This document shows, piece after piece, positions 22,606 through 32,889 of a stretch of 64,000 bases of DNA. Position 1 is the first letter of the stretch, and each line of letters starts with the position of its first letter. The notes below the pieces were generated by a model, which was not told the origin of the DNA, did no database searches, and was given only the letters and a program-made list of their open reading frames with translations. The position numbers were made by a program, and so were the translations under genes. The DNA comes from Asterella californica (Eukaryota > Streptophyta > Marchantiopsida > Marchantiales > Aytoniaceae). The DNA lies in NCBI GenBank assembly GCA_036924285.1, contig JAYKYS010000001.1, positions 5,288,501 through 5,352,500 on the forward strand, given 5' to 3'.

Positions 22606-24108
22606 GTAGACATCTCCAACGTACTTGTACAGTCAATGTCAAAGAAACGAGCGTTAGGTAAAAGAAACGGCGGAAGGAATTCGCTCGTTGGTTGCCGCTT
22701 ATTTAGCGGTAAGCGCGGAGGTGATTAAATTCTGGTTGTGCTTGGGGCGCGCTTCGGCGGTAAGCGAGGACGTGATTTTATTCTGGGGCCGTGTTAAGAA
22801 AATGGCCCGTTGCCTGCCGCCTATTTACCGCTAACAGAACGTCTTTACAACATTTCTTCGTTGCCTGCCGCGTTTTTCCCGGTAAGGCGGCGAGTTAACG
22901 GACGGTATCGGCGGCGGTACCGATCATTTCAAAATTTCTGCACTACCGCGCGGACCACGCTGCATCGTTCCTTGCTCGTCGATCGCTTCAGAATTTTGCC
23001 CTACCGTGCGGATGCATGCTTCACTTCAGGAGTTGACGACTTTTTCTCTCGGTTTCTTCGTTCGCTGTCTTTCAATCGTGGCTGCTCAGTCGTCATTTGC
23101 GATCTTGCTGTTTGTTCGATGGAATTGCTTGCCCGCTCGTTGTTTCTTCTTTTTCTCGATTGGAAGTTCCCAGTTTTTGCAGGATTTCCTTCCCATCTTT
23201 TTCTTCTAACCTTCGCGTCGTGTTCTTTCTTCGCTGTAACTGAGCGAAGAAAGAACTCGACGGATTGGATCGTGCTGTCGTTGTCGATAGCGATGCGGAC
23301 AGGATTCTGTTCTTTCTTGCAGCGACGATCCGACCCTGCAACTCGATGTCTTCTTGTCGTCTTCCGTCACGGTATGACGGCTACGGCATACATTTCTTGC
23401 ATCATTGGTGTTGACAGAAATCGGGATGATCGCGACTTTGTAGACATGGGTCCGATGTGCCGAGCTGTTGCTGATGTTGCAACGCGCAGACTGTGCGGAT
23501 ACGGGAATTCGGGAATACCGCCTTCATTTTTACGAGATAAGTTGCAACATGCGTACCTTTTCTCTGCTGTTGGTAACTATGTCAGAGGTTGTCGTTGATG
23601 TCCTTTCCGACCGAGCCGATGATGATCTTGACGAGCATTTGAGTATTCCCTCCACTCCTCTTGCGCGTCCTGCTTCTGCTTCCGAACTTGTCTCTTGTCC
23701 ATTGAAGTGAGATTCGTCTGACAGTCCTCCTCACTATCCGCAAGAAGCCAGTTTTGACTGTTTTCAAGCTGTCTGTTCTCACTTGCCGCCGTGTTCTCTC
23801 AATCGTTTTCGGAAACCTGTGACCTTGCCCCCATATCCTCTTTATTCGAAGTCTGTTCTCTCTTTCTCTGATATAGAGATGTACATGTACAAGTCGTATG
23901 TTTACATTGATTTTCATTACTCTTCTGTTCTACCGGACTTCTTGCTTCCTTCCCTCGATTATGTTTTGATATGTAAGTCGTTTTCGGTACCTAACTGTTG
24001 CCTCCAAGCAGTGGTCGGTCCTTTCCATTACATAGACACAGAAGACGTTTGGCTTGTGCTCCGAGACTGTAAGTCGAACATTTCTGTTATCCTAAATTTT
24101 TTCAGTTT

Positions 24109-25507
24109 ACCACTGATCCTCGACTTTTGAAACCCAGTGTTCTTGCTGTGTATCGTCTGAAATGCCTTCATTGCTCTGCCAGGACATAGATCCCAAGCTG
24201 TATAGCTTTTGTCTATAAACACTTTCGCTTCGGAAATACTACTCAGACGTGCAGCAAGAGCACGTCGTCAGACAGTGCCACCTCTGACGATGGGAACGCA
24301 TCGTGTGCCAATCCCCAAACGACTTGAGGTTTCTGTTACAGTAAACTGCACCGGAGGTGACTTGGATGTGGACAAGTGCTGGCCCGTTGTATCTCGCTTT
24401 CTTGAGGATGAGTGTCATAGCGGTCTGCTTTCTGTTGAAAGGGGGGGAAGTCTTTTGCATCTGCACATACATGGTGTGCTTTGTCTTCAAGGCACCAGTG
24501 CTTTGCAGGTCAAGCAACGTTTAATCTCTGTTCTTGGCTGGAAAGGTGTAGAGAGGCCTGTGGGAGGGGAAGTTTGTGTCAAAGCGTTGACAAACCGGGA
24601 CCTCCATACGTTTGTAGGTATGATCGGTTACTGCATGAAGGACAAGACTGAGGCTCACCATAAGTCGAGTATGAAGAATATTACTAACGGCATGCTTGAG
24701 GATGGTGAACAGCTGTTTACTTTGTTTGGTGCCGCAGATACTAAAAACCGTGTCGAACTGAACCAGAACAACATTTTGCAGCGCGCTTTACAGTTCAATA
24801 AGTACAGAAGCCGTCATCCGTTGGGTTCGACTTTGAGAACATGCCTTAGGTCCATGATTCGATCGGGTAAGTACAGTCCTTCGTGCAGATGGCTAATGGC
24901 TTGTGGGATCCAGAAAAGCAGAAGCGACTCTCTCTAGAAAGCGATCGTCTGTCCCGAAACTGTCAATATAGCGGATATCGACAATGTTTTTTTCGCCCAA
25001 ACCAGAGCTCGATACTTCACGGTCGAACGACCTGATGCTTACCTTTTGGACGAGGAGGAGGAGTATATCTTGGCGGCCTCTCTTTCTCTACACGGAGCAA
25101 GGACTGTCCCAAACTTTCAGGAAGTAGACGCGCTGTCCGAATATATGCCAGTTTGTAGTCCTTTGGATCGTAACCTTGCGACAACTCGGGCGTATGAAGG
25201 TCATTTCTCCACTGTGTTCAATGCTTTGACGGTTCTATGTTCTCTTATTTCGATAGCTAATCCTGCAGTTTCTTCTGTCACGCAGGAACCTAAGGTGACA
25301 AGAGCGAAAACTGCAGAGCAGAGGGACTTTCCCATCACGCCGTTTCTGGCCGGAGTCGTTGCGACCGTCTATACATACTTCCACCTCGTTTCTGTACATA
25401 GTACTTGTTTCAGACAAAAAACAGAAAACAACACAGTTGCATCTCTCTGCTGGTTTACCGCTACTACTGTACATACCGGTACTAGTATACTGCTGCTGTA
25501 CCGCTAG
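24109..25507 (+). pseudogene. Decayed HUH-endonuclease (Replitron-like Rep) gene
   Basis: The frame opening at 24209 encodes 242 residues. At 84-88 it has two overlapping His-x-His pairs, HLHIH followed by G, and at 141-144 the motif YCMK. Hydrophobic-HUH followed ~50 residues later by Tyr-x-x-Lys is the arrangement of rolling-circle Rep nucleases, in which the histidines bind metal and the tyrosine nicks and covalently holds DNA. Single-Tyr Rep proteins of this kind are known from the eukaryotic transposons called Replitrons. The frame breaks at 24937, but coding continues: a ~60-bp patch in another frame (QMANGLWDPEKQ at ~24886) returns to the first frame by ~24947 (PETVNIADID). It then runs through an acidic DEEEEYI region to 25507. 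These compensating shifts imply a damaged copy. Upstream, 24109-24190 reads well in a third frame and includes CLHC. The family name is inferred; Helitron Rep, which has two tyrosines, fits less well. Confidence 0.6.
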
Positions 25508-26201
25508 TTTACCTTCGCTTCTGTTTGGAGTACACCATATTTGCACACTGTAGCGTTGACGGCTTGGACCTGCCTTACTATATACCAGGGTTCGAATCGA
25601 AAAGTGTAGTGTTTCTGCCTTGTAGCTTGTTGCTTCAGTCTTAGACTGTCTGGACTGCAGCGTATTTGTAGACTGTAGTCTTTAAGTAGGGTTGTAGTGG
25701 AAAACTATATTGGTACACATCAGATACGGCTGTTTTGTGATACAAGTTAATATATAAATAAAGTTAAAAATGGGCTCACCGAAGTCTTTTCTGCTTAGTA
25801 CATACTGTGTCGTGCTCAGGTCGTTATCGGAGTAGCAGTCAGATAACGCGTGAAATAGTCGTCATCAGGCCCGTCTTCTGTGTCCGAACTTCGTCAAACC
25901 CCGAAGGAACAATACATCATGGGACGGTACACCACTGCAAACAGCAGAATGGAATGCGTACCATTTATGTATTTATTAACAGGACGTAAAACTGCATTTT
26001 CTGTAAAACTCGTAATGCACGTTTGTGGAGCAGGTCATATATATATATATATGCGCTGTGCAGTCCGTGGAGAGGTAAAAAAAGTTAGGTAATAATTTTT
26101 TTTCCACTTGAGGCAACAAAACGTAAGAACCGAGCCGAAAAGGTCCCATGATGCTGTTATTTTCGACAACAATGACAAGGGATGAACTGAACTGTACACC
26201 A
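25508..26201. other. No gene seen; (AT)n and B-box-like phrase
   Basis: It contains a short TA microsatellite (26038-26052) and a B-box-like GGTTCGAATCG near 25589 with no matching tRNA fold. It probably belongs to the Replitron-like region. Confidence 0.3.
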
Positions 26202-26213
26202 GGTGAATATGCA
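26202..26213 (+). repeat. Motif GGTGAATATGCA, preceded by ACTGTACACCA
   Basis: An exact copy in the context GAACTGTACACCAGGTGAAT. The same 20 bases recur at about 27347-27366, and a shorter version, GTACACCAGG, at 27319-27328. Confidence 0.75.
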
Positions 26214-27162
26214 TAGAAGTTGCACTTCCGGGAAAAGACGAGATAAGGACAAGCGGGATCCACGGGAGTAAAATCTAGAGACGTGATTTGTAACCGTAGG
26301 GTTTTTTGGATAGAGTTATTTTGTCAGTATGAAATTTTTTCGTGAACATTGTTTCCCTCACATGAATGTTTCCGTGAACATCGTGTTTAAAATTAGAAAA
26401 GTATTATCTAAGCAAGTACTAATTCGGACCTCCATGCACACTAAGAAGAGGGTAGCGTCTTGGTACAGACTGGGACTGGGGGTTCTATGAACGTGAGCTC
26501 GAATCCCGCTGAGAAACAAAATAAATCTGGGCTGTCTAAGGAAAATATATTTAAAGGTAACTGAAACCAAAATATTAAAATGAACAGTAAACAGTCGAAG
26601 GGTCTATGAAGGATAAGTGGTTATCCTAAAAGATTTTTAACACTTGAAATGAATACTGAAGAGTTAAAGGGGTGTCTTGGTAATTTATTTCTCTCTTAAG
26701 CAGACAGAGAGAACAAACAATTCGTCAAGATTGGAAAATAATTCAAAATTAAAAAAAAACAGTTCAATACAACGATCGAACCAAGCTTGGGTGAATAAGC
26801 ATCCCCATCGCCGATGCCAGAACTTGACAGAAACGGGAAAACCGGATTCGCTGCCGTGAACGTAGCCCTAACATATTATCGTAGACTGAAAAGACGGCGA
26901 CATTTTTGACACACAGCTGAAGCCTTTTGTTTCGGGAGAGGGAGTCTTTTTTTGATGTTATAACTGTTATATATAACTGTTATATATATTTTTTAAGTTA
27001 AGTTTAATAAAAATTAAACTAATAGTTTAAATGTTATATGTTAATTATTCCTGGAAACGCGGAACTGTGATTTGAAAACCCATAAGTGTAGTGCAAGACT
27101 TCGCGCTTCAGGGGGTACAAGTGCGGGAGACTACTTCACTACATGAATACATTAATTAAAAC
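26214..27162. other. AT-rich, no gene seen; one further motif copy
   Basis: Motif GGTGAATAAGCA occurs at 26790-26801. A B-box-like CTCGAATCCC near 26500 lies in a sequence that does not fold as a tRNA. No coding frame is supported. Confidence 0.35.
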
Positions 27163-27214
27163 ATTAATTTATTGCCTAACCCTTCCCGTCGGAAGGGTTA
27201 GGCAATAAATTAAT
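27163..27214. repeat. Perfect 24-bp inverted repeat with 4-base loop
   Basis: Arms 27163-27186 and 27191-27214 are perfectly complementary (ATTAATTTATTGCCTAACCC...), with the loop CGTC. This cruciform or hairpin stands just before the cluster of GGTGAATAWGCA motifs. Such hairpins sit near the termini or nicking sites of rolling-circle elements. Its role here is inference. Confidence 0.9.
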
Positions 27215-27226
27215 AGAGGTTGCAGC

Positions 27227-27395
27227 CCTCTTCCATCTTCAGATGGAAGAGGTGAATAAGCAGCCTTGAATAAGCAGCAGACTATGCATGCATGACTATC
27301 GCCTAGTAGGTTCTTGATGTACACCAGGTGAATATGCATTATGCGGAACTGTACACCAGGTGAATATGCATTGTCATGGAAGAGGTGAATATGCA
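27227..27395 (+). repeat. Palindrome followed by four copies of the GGTGAATAWGCA motif
   Basis: Arms 27227-27238 and 27241-27252 (CCTCTTCCATCT and its complement) have a 2-base spacer. The right arm runs directly into GGTGAATAAGCA (27251-27262). Further copies follow at 27327-27338, 27359-27370 and 27384-27395. This is the densest cluster of the motif and may mark one end, or several stacked ends, of the mobile element. Confidence 0.7.
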
Positions 27396-27747
27396 TGTTA
27401 AGATGTGCCGGACAATCGCCGGGAGGAAATATTTAGAGTAATATTTAATAATAATAATATTTAGAAATGGTCCGGGTAACTTGGACGGCAAAAACTGATC
27501 TGACCCATGGAAATAGGTCGGGCTTGTCCCGCGGGAACATCCCGATAAAAAATTCAATTCCAGGACAGAATCTTTTAGATACCCCTAGTATCCCCGGAGG
27601 TACACAGAAGGAAACTCACAGAGCCGGGGAGAACTGCTGGTACTGTACTGTCCATTTCAGTCTCGCCGGGTATCAAAGAATCATACGGATGTGGTCTGCC
27701 TACGTGGTCGTGAAACGGCTGTTTTGTAGGCAGAGAGACTCATCATA

Positions 27748-28418
27748 ATGGAGCCTTTGCTACTGGTATGGATGTACCGAGAGGAACAGGAAGCAACAGG
27801 GGCGGTGTGGACATACGCGGATGCACTCGTGTCTTTCTTCCTCGTGGTTTTTGCAGGTCTTATGTCCGGATTGACGCTCGGGCTCATGTCGCTGGATGTT
27901 GTGGATTTGGAGGTTTTGGAGAGGAGTGGTACTCCCAGAGAGAGACGGCAAGCAGGTTTGTTGCATGCCTCGTGAACCAATCGTAGAATGCAGTTCGTGT
28001 AGAATTTCACCTGAATTCACCATTCAGTTTCGATATGCTCCGCGAGGAATTGAGAACCGATCTCCGGCCAACTGGTTTGGGAGTGCTGCCGAAACATACG
28101 GGAGTGTGCCGATTTCTCGCTTTTTTGTGCTCATGGGCTGTCCAGATTAGGAGGTATTCAGTGTAATTTACGGCCCGAGAGTAGACACAGGCGGCCTGCC
28201 CTGCGCATTCTGATACCTCGCCTGCAGAAAGTTGTACACTCGGTTATCGCACGTTTTCGTTTGTCGGGTTTGAGTTAGGAAACCGAGCCAAAGGAAGGCT
28301 TACTACTTTTGTGTGCTGACCGAGTTTGTTCGTTGTGTGCAGCGCCATCACCCCTGTTGTCCAGAAACAGCATCAGCTCTTGATGACCTTACTTCTCTGT
28401 AATGCTGGAGCCATGGAG
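27748..28418 (+). pseudogene. Two orphan exons of a CNNM/DUF21 membrane protein
   Basis: Exon 1 (27748 to about 27955) begins with ATG and encodes the first transmembrane part of the DUF21 domain ([18 protein letters not shown], then [10 protein letters not shown]). Exon 2 (28343-28418, after a good TGTGTGCAG acceptor) encodes the next conserved piece (TPVVQKQHQLLMTLLLCNAG). Proteins of this family are membrane proteins linked to Mg2+ or other metal transport, with CBS domains further on. Here the reading phases of the two exons do not match: exon 1 ends one base into a codon, while exon 2 needs two. None of the later DUF21 or CBS exons is found before the next gene. I read this as a truncated 5' gene fragment. 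Confidence 0.7.
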
Positions 28419-29346
28419 GTTCGTTTTTCTCTATTATCCTTGAATCGGCGAACCATGGGAAATCGGTGATTGCTACGAATAGTGGGTTTGTCGGGGGCAA
28501 GAGTGGAAGGAAGAGGTATAGGGTAGAGGTTTGGGGTTCTAAAGCGGTTGGAACGTGGAGGTGACCATGAACTTGTTGTGTTTCGTCCACATTTCAGGCT
28601 GTTCTCCTCCTGGCGAATGTGTCCTGGGGCAGAATTGGGCAGAGATTGCATGATGCAATATATAATGTATTCTGGGCTGCATATGATCCATGAGCTGAGA
28701 CCTGAGTACACACGGTTGGAGCTGGGACGCGTAAGAATCTGTTTCATAGAAAGTTGCAAGTATGGATATGGCTCATGGTTTGGCTTTCAGCAGAAGATGA
28801 GCTTCTTGGTGTGGAATTCGAGCTGTGGTAGTAATAGGCTTTTTTTCCTTTTTAGTCATCCTGCCCTCGTTGAGAGAGCTCCATTCTGAACGCTTGACGT
28901 GTGTTGAACTTGTGAATTCACATTACCGTAGAAGTAGGTTGGTTAAGGGCACAGTTGAACCTGATTGTAAAGTGCATTGGGTGTATTAACGACATCTAGT
29001 TGCTTAGCTGTGCCAGGCTCCGAACAAGCCTTAACTTCTTCCTCTTGAATCAAGAGCTGGAGAAGCTCGTTGATGATTTACCAACTTCAAAATCTGATGT
29101 ATTTGTCCACTAATACAAAATCTGATTTTGCCCACTTCCTGTTCTGCAGTTATAGGGCAGCAGATCAGCGAGTCCAGAAAGATGTTTGCGAGATTGGGTT
29201 GCGCAAAGCTGAGCCACAGTACTAGTTTAACCCTTCCCTCCTTGTTTCTTGTTCGCCAGATTGTGATCTTGTACAGTACCTACGGTTGTAACACGTCATT
29301 TTGTTCATGAGTTGGCGAATGATTGTACATTTTTTACTGAACACAA
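28419..29346. other. Region between CNNM fragment and SEL1 gene
   Basis: No assigned gene. A stretch after a good acceptor near 28594 (AVLLLANVSWGRIGQ) reads like coding sequence for about 30 residues, but I cannot place it in a known family. The promoter and 5' UTR of the SEL1 gene should lie in the right part. Confidence 0.3.
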
Positions 29347-31681
29347 ATGTCTTCCTTGGCTGTTTGCATCGGAGTTGCAATTAGGCGGGCTTCAACAACT
29401 TCTGCCACACAAGCACTTCAGTATATAGCACATGGACTAAGTGCTGTGGTTGAGGCTGATCGTATACTTCCTTATACTGATCCTGATGACACTCGGGTGC
29501 AGCCACTACTGAAGGTTTGGAGACTCTCTTAACCTTAAGCATAACTCCAGGGGTTGCGTTGCAGTATGATGCACTTCGTTCATGTGGATGGTGTTTGATC
29601 GTTGCATATCATATATTTCGGAGGATTTTCAGTCAACCATAGAAGGAGTGAGGATAATGTTCTCGTCTTTTGATTTCAGTAGACCTTTATACCTTTGTGG
29701 ACAAAGAAGTCATTCTTTCGATGGACCGACCTCACTTAACAAGGTTCAAAGCTCACTTGCTTCCGGTTTGTGCACTTTACTCGGCAAAGCATTGCAATGC
29801 AGAAAGCAAAGGAGAACTTCGAATTGGCGTTGGAGGTTGAAAATACTAATTCGGATGCGATGTTACTTCTATCTCGTCTCCATATGTACTACCACATACC
29901 AGGCGTTTGCCCAGCGAGGTATGTACTCTGTTCATGTAGGTTGAACTTGGTGTTCGTCTGTCTGGTTGACATTTAGCTAGCAGCATTTGTATCATGGTTC
30001 GTCTGGTTTATCTCCTTTGGATTAGTTCTACTAGCCAGCGAGTTGGTTTGTCAAGAACACCTTCCGAAGAAAAATTACGAGCTTGGATTCAGCAACACTG
30101 TTTCTTAGGAGTCAAACAGAAGCCCTCGTCATCCAGTCTGAAGGTGAAAGAAATAATCGAGGATTACTTCATTTTCTTTAAAACTGCTACTTGAGACTGT
30201 TCTTAATGGTAATTGACAATATTCAAGTGCAGTGGAGCCGCGTTACTGGAGGCAGCGGCAAACGCAGGAAACCCTGTAGCTCAGTATGAGCTTGCATGTC
30301 GACTCCGTGCTGAGGTCAAAATTTTACTTTCGTACTTCGTTTGCCGAGGACTTTATCAGACCCTTCCCTTGTTACATTGGGGAAGACTAGGCCGGCAGCA
30401 AGCATCGGTAGAATGACGAGTTCTGTGTTTCGTATTTCATTCCATTGAACTACATCTGTTGTTGTCACATTGCTTGGTACATCTGATTAAGACAACGAAT
30501 TTCTGTCAGACTGTCTAATAAAGAAATGTTGGTGTTGTTTTAATACCACAGGGTATATTAATAGGTATTGGCGATGGCGATGGTTGGGACGAGAAGGCAT
30601 TCAAATACTTGGAGTTAGCAGCTTGCAAGGTGATTTTCTCTTGACAAGTTGAACACTTGTAGATTTCCCTCCTGAATTTCCAAATACCCAAATGTTACCA
30701 AGATTTTCTTTTGAATGTGTGGGAGAGCGATTAGGGTTCTAGCGACTTCAACTTACCGGGACGAGGTTGTACACAAGTGTATCATTCTCTTACTATCTGG
30801 AAATTTGCTGCAGAAACACCCAAGAGCTCTTTTCTTGATGGGTACAGTTTACTTAAGTGGCAAGCACACCAAGCGTGACGTGAAGGCTGCTGCATGGTGC
30901 TTCCGTAATGCAGCTGAGCAGGTACTCGGACCAGAGGAAACCGTTTCTGAATATCCAGATTGACACTGTCTGGAAGTGGACTCAAACTAGATTTGGTTTG
31001 TCTTGAAGGCACTTCGCATATGGTTTGATCAGTTCTGCCAAGAAGAATGGATATACCTAGGCTAGCGTCTTCCGGCTTGTGTAAGTTCTGTACTGCGTTT
31101 GAAGATAAAGCAGTTGGTAGAGAGTACTCAGGCAGCAGAGAGTTCAGTGATGAAGCTGGGTGGTGAAGCAGTTTACCAACGCTGACTTAGATTGTGAGAA
31201 CTTAGTTCAAGAAACATGAGAGTGTATTCCACATTGGCAGGGCCACACTGCGGCGGCGACTGTTTATGGAGCACTCATGGCAAGAGGTAGATTGACCCCA
31301 CAACGCTGGGAGCTCCTTCCTCCACAACCTTTCACTTGTGCAGGTCTTGAATCTGTGTGTGAGCTCTTTGTGCTGTCGGTCTTGAATCTCATTCATGTGT
31401 TCAGATACAGTGTTCATTGTTGGACGTGGGGAAATCCAGGGCTCCAAGTTCCTAGCGAGGAGAGTCGAGAAATTACGACAAAAGACGAACATGGTACGGA
31501 AACAGAGGAACTATTTGACATGGGGCGAAATAGCGAATTTCATTGCACCGAACGTATGGAAGAAAGTGCGAGGTACTACTTCGAAATGGCCGCTGAAGCG
31601 GGAGATGGCCTCGCTCTTGAGTGGTTGAATAGAATGCCAGCACCTGAGGAGAAGGAGGTTCCACAAGATGTTGGCCTTTAA
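29347..31681 (+). CDS. SEL1-like repeat protein, nine exons, 309 aa, probably mitochondrial
   Basis: Exons chosen by GT-AG sites and matching phases are 29347-29514, 29565-29590, 29680-29743, 29803-29918, 30233-30314, 30552-30629, 30814-30921, 31241-31286 and 31440-31681, totalling 930 nt with the stop. An in-frame TGA at 29338 with no acceptor between fixes the start at 29347. The first ~36 residues contain Arg, Ser and Thr but no acidic residue ([13 protein letters not shown]), which suggests a mitochondrial presequence. The remainder carries TPR/SEL1-type helical repeats: [42 protein letters not shown] with [13 protein letters not shown], and [22 protein letters not shown]1 repeats are protein-binding scaffolds with no catalytic activity. 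The fifth and sixth exon borders are the least certain. The gene converges with the carrier gene at 32890. Confidence 0.75.
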
Positions 31682-31988
31682 TAACCAATTGTGGTACTTC
31701 CGTTACAGATTTGCAGTCGTTATCTGTATGGAAAAAGGTTGTCCACGTTGTAGTAGATTCTTTTCACGATTTATATCGTCTTTGACGAACGGGTCGTGAA
31801 GAGCATTCCCGAACAGGCCTTGAAAAATCTCCTTGAAGTCGGTTCAAATGTGACTAATTTCAGTAGCAAGACAGCTATGTAGTTCGCTGATTATGAGAGA
31901 ATTTTAAAGGGTGTATCAATTGTTTCAATCGCACAAAAGTTATAGTTGCAATTCCGACGTTGTACTGTGTGCGGATAAATAGGACCAC

Positions 31989-32043
31989 GCCGGTAAGCCA
32001 TATGTGCCGAGCAAGCATCGCTCGGCGCATATGGCTTACTGGC
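31989..32043. repeat. Long hairpin, 24-bp arms with two mismatches
   Basis: The left arm GCCGGTAAGCCATATGTGCC plus GAGC pairs with the right arm GCTCGGCGCATATGGCTTAC plus TGGC across a 7-base loop. It lies 0.3 kb beyond the SEL1 stop codon. It could be a MITE remnant, a small-RNA precursor or a 3'-end structure; nothing in the sequence decides which. Confidence 0.8.
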
Positions 32044-32100
32044 GACATGCGGGGAATTCATCGACAACTTTGCAGTGGAGCTTGTCTTTCACTCCTCCCC

Positions 32101-32221
32101 ACGAAATATCCGAGTACTTCTTTCCTCCTCAGTTTCATTCCTTTCCGCTGGATCACTCCCCACGAAATATCTAAGTACTTCTTTCCTCCTCAGTTTCATT
32201 CCTTTCCGCTGGATCACTGAC
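32101..32221. repeat. 61-bp tandem duplication, two copies
   Basis: The unit beginning ACGAAATATC and ending with CCGCTGGATCACTCCCC occurs at 32101-32161 and again from 32162, with two substitutions near the start (CCGAG versus CTAAG). It is noncoding. Confidence 0.85.
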
Positions 32222-32889
32222 ATTTATGATTGTCCTGAAAAAGTTGATAGAGCCAAATTCGCTTCCGCGATGAACTCGTTATTCACTGCTTTTAGAAATG
32301 GAATGTAGCCGGCATGCAGAATCTGAAACTGGTGCGGCAGACATTCAGTTGCACTAGTTATGGAAAAGTTTTGAAACCAAAGTAACCAGACAAACAGTCT
32401 CCTGCATACACAAGAAGCGAAAACTTCTTACAGACTGGACGCTAGATAGATCCTTTTATTGCAACAACTGAGATTCCATTCACCGGAAACAATGAGTGGA
32501 CACCTTTGCACATGGTATTTCCATTTGCGTTCAAGCCAACGAGTTGATACATTCTCAAACTGTACTACTCCATTCCTTGCATGCTTGAAATATCTGCTTT
32601 TGAAAGCTTTATCTACTGCTCGTGAAGAGCTTCAGTCACTTGAGATGGACATGTTTAAATCACTGGGCTTGTCTATTAAGAAGCCTATATACATACGGTG
32701 TACAGTTTGAAACGAATTGTTATAATTTCAGGCATGTAAAATTACAAGGCATAAAAATGGTTTGCCTGTCGTTAGCTGGTGTGGAGGCTGACTGCCAGTC
32801 ACTGCTCATGATGAGGATCTCATTGAACAGATACTGCGAGCATTTACGTTAGAGACCTCAACTCTTCAAAGCAGAAAAGGGTGATAAGG

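Larger units (their letters stand above)
20573..23970. other. Replitron-like region, left part without assigned gene
   Basis: The interval is rich in TTCGCT-type phrases from 21.1 to 23.6 kb and has several long but unsupported frames, the largest being 22810-23598 with 262 codons. None shows a domain I recognise. Motif copies occur at 21073, 22555 and 22594. From about 23.58 kb the third forward frame is almost continuously open into the HUH region, so an N-terminal part of the Rep-like protein may start here. Donor-like GTAAGT sites at about 23972 and 24071 and an acceptor-like TTTTTTCAG ending at 24108 allow for introns. Confidence 0.35.
31682..32889. other. Intergenic region between the two convergent host genes
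   Basis: This holds the 3' UTRs of both genes, a 24-bp inverted repeat (31989-32043) and a 61-bp tandem duplication (32101-32221). No coding frame is supported. Confidence 0.4.

Noticed and set aside
22810..23598. 262-codon open frame
   Set aside because: No recognisable domain, a Phe/Arg/Cys-rich composition typical of chance frames in TTCGCT-rich DNA, and no splice or homologue support.
24867..24888. GTAAGT ... GTGCAG as a tiny intron in the HUH gene
   Set aside because: 22 nt is too short for a spliceosomal intron; a frameshift is more likely.
24109..25507. HUH gene as a geminivirus or other CRESS-DNA virus integration
   Set aside because: No helicase (Walker) region follows and the surrounding motif pattern is transposon-like. 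No viral capsid-like frame is near.
25580..25605. B-box-like GGTTCGAATCG
   Set aside because: An isolated box without an A box at the right distance; not a tRNA or a clear SINE.
26450..26515. Possible tRNA-derived SINE head (GGTAGCGTCTTGG ... CTCGAATCCC)
   Set aside because: Spacing and pairing are poor and there is no second copy in the window.
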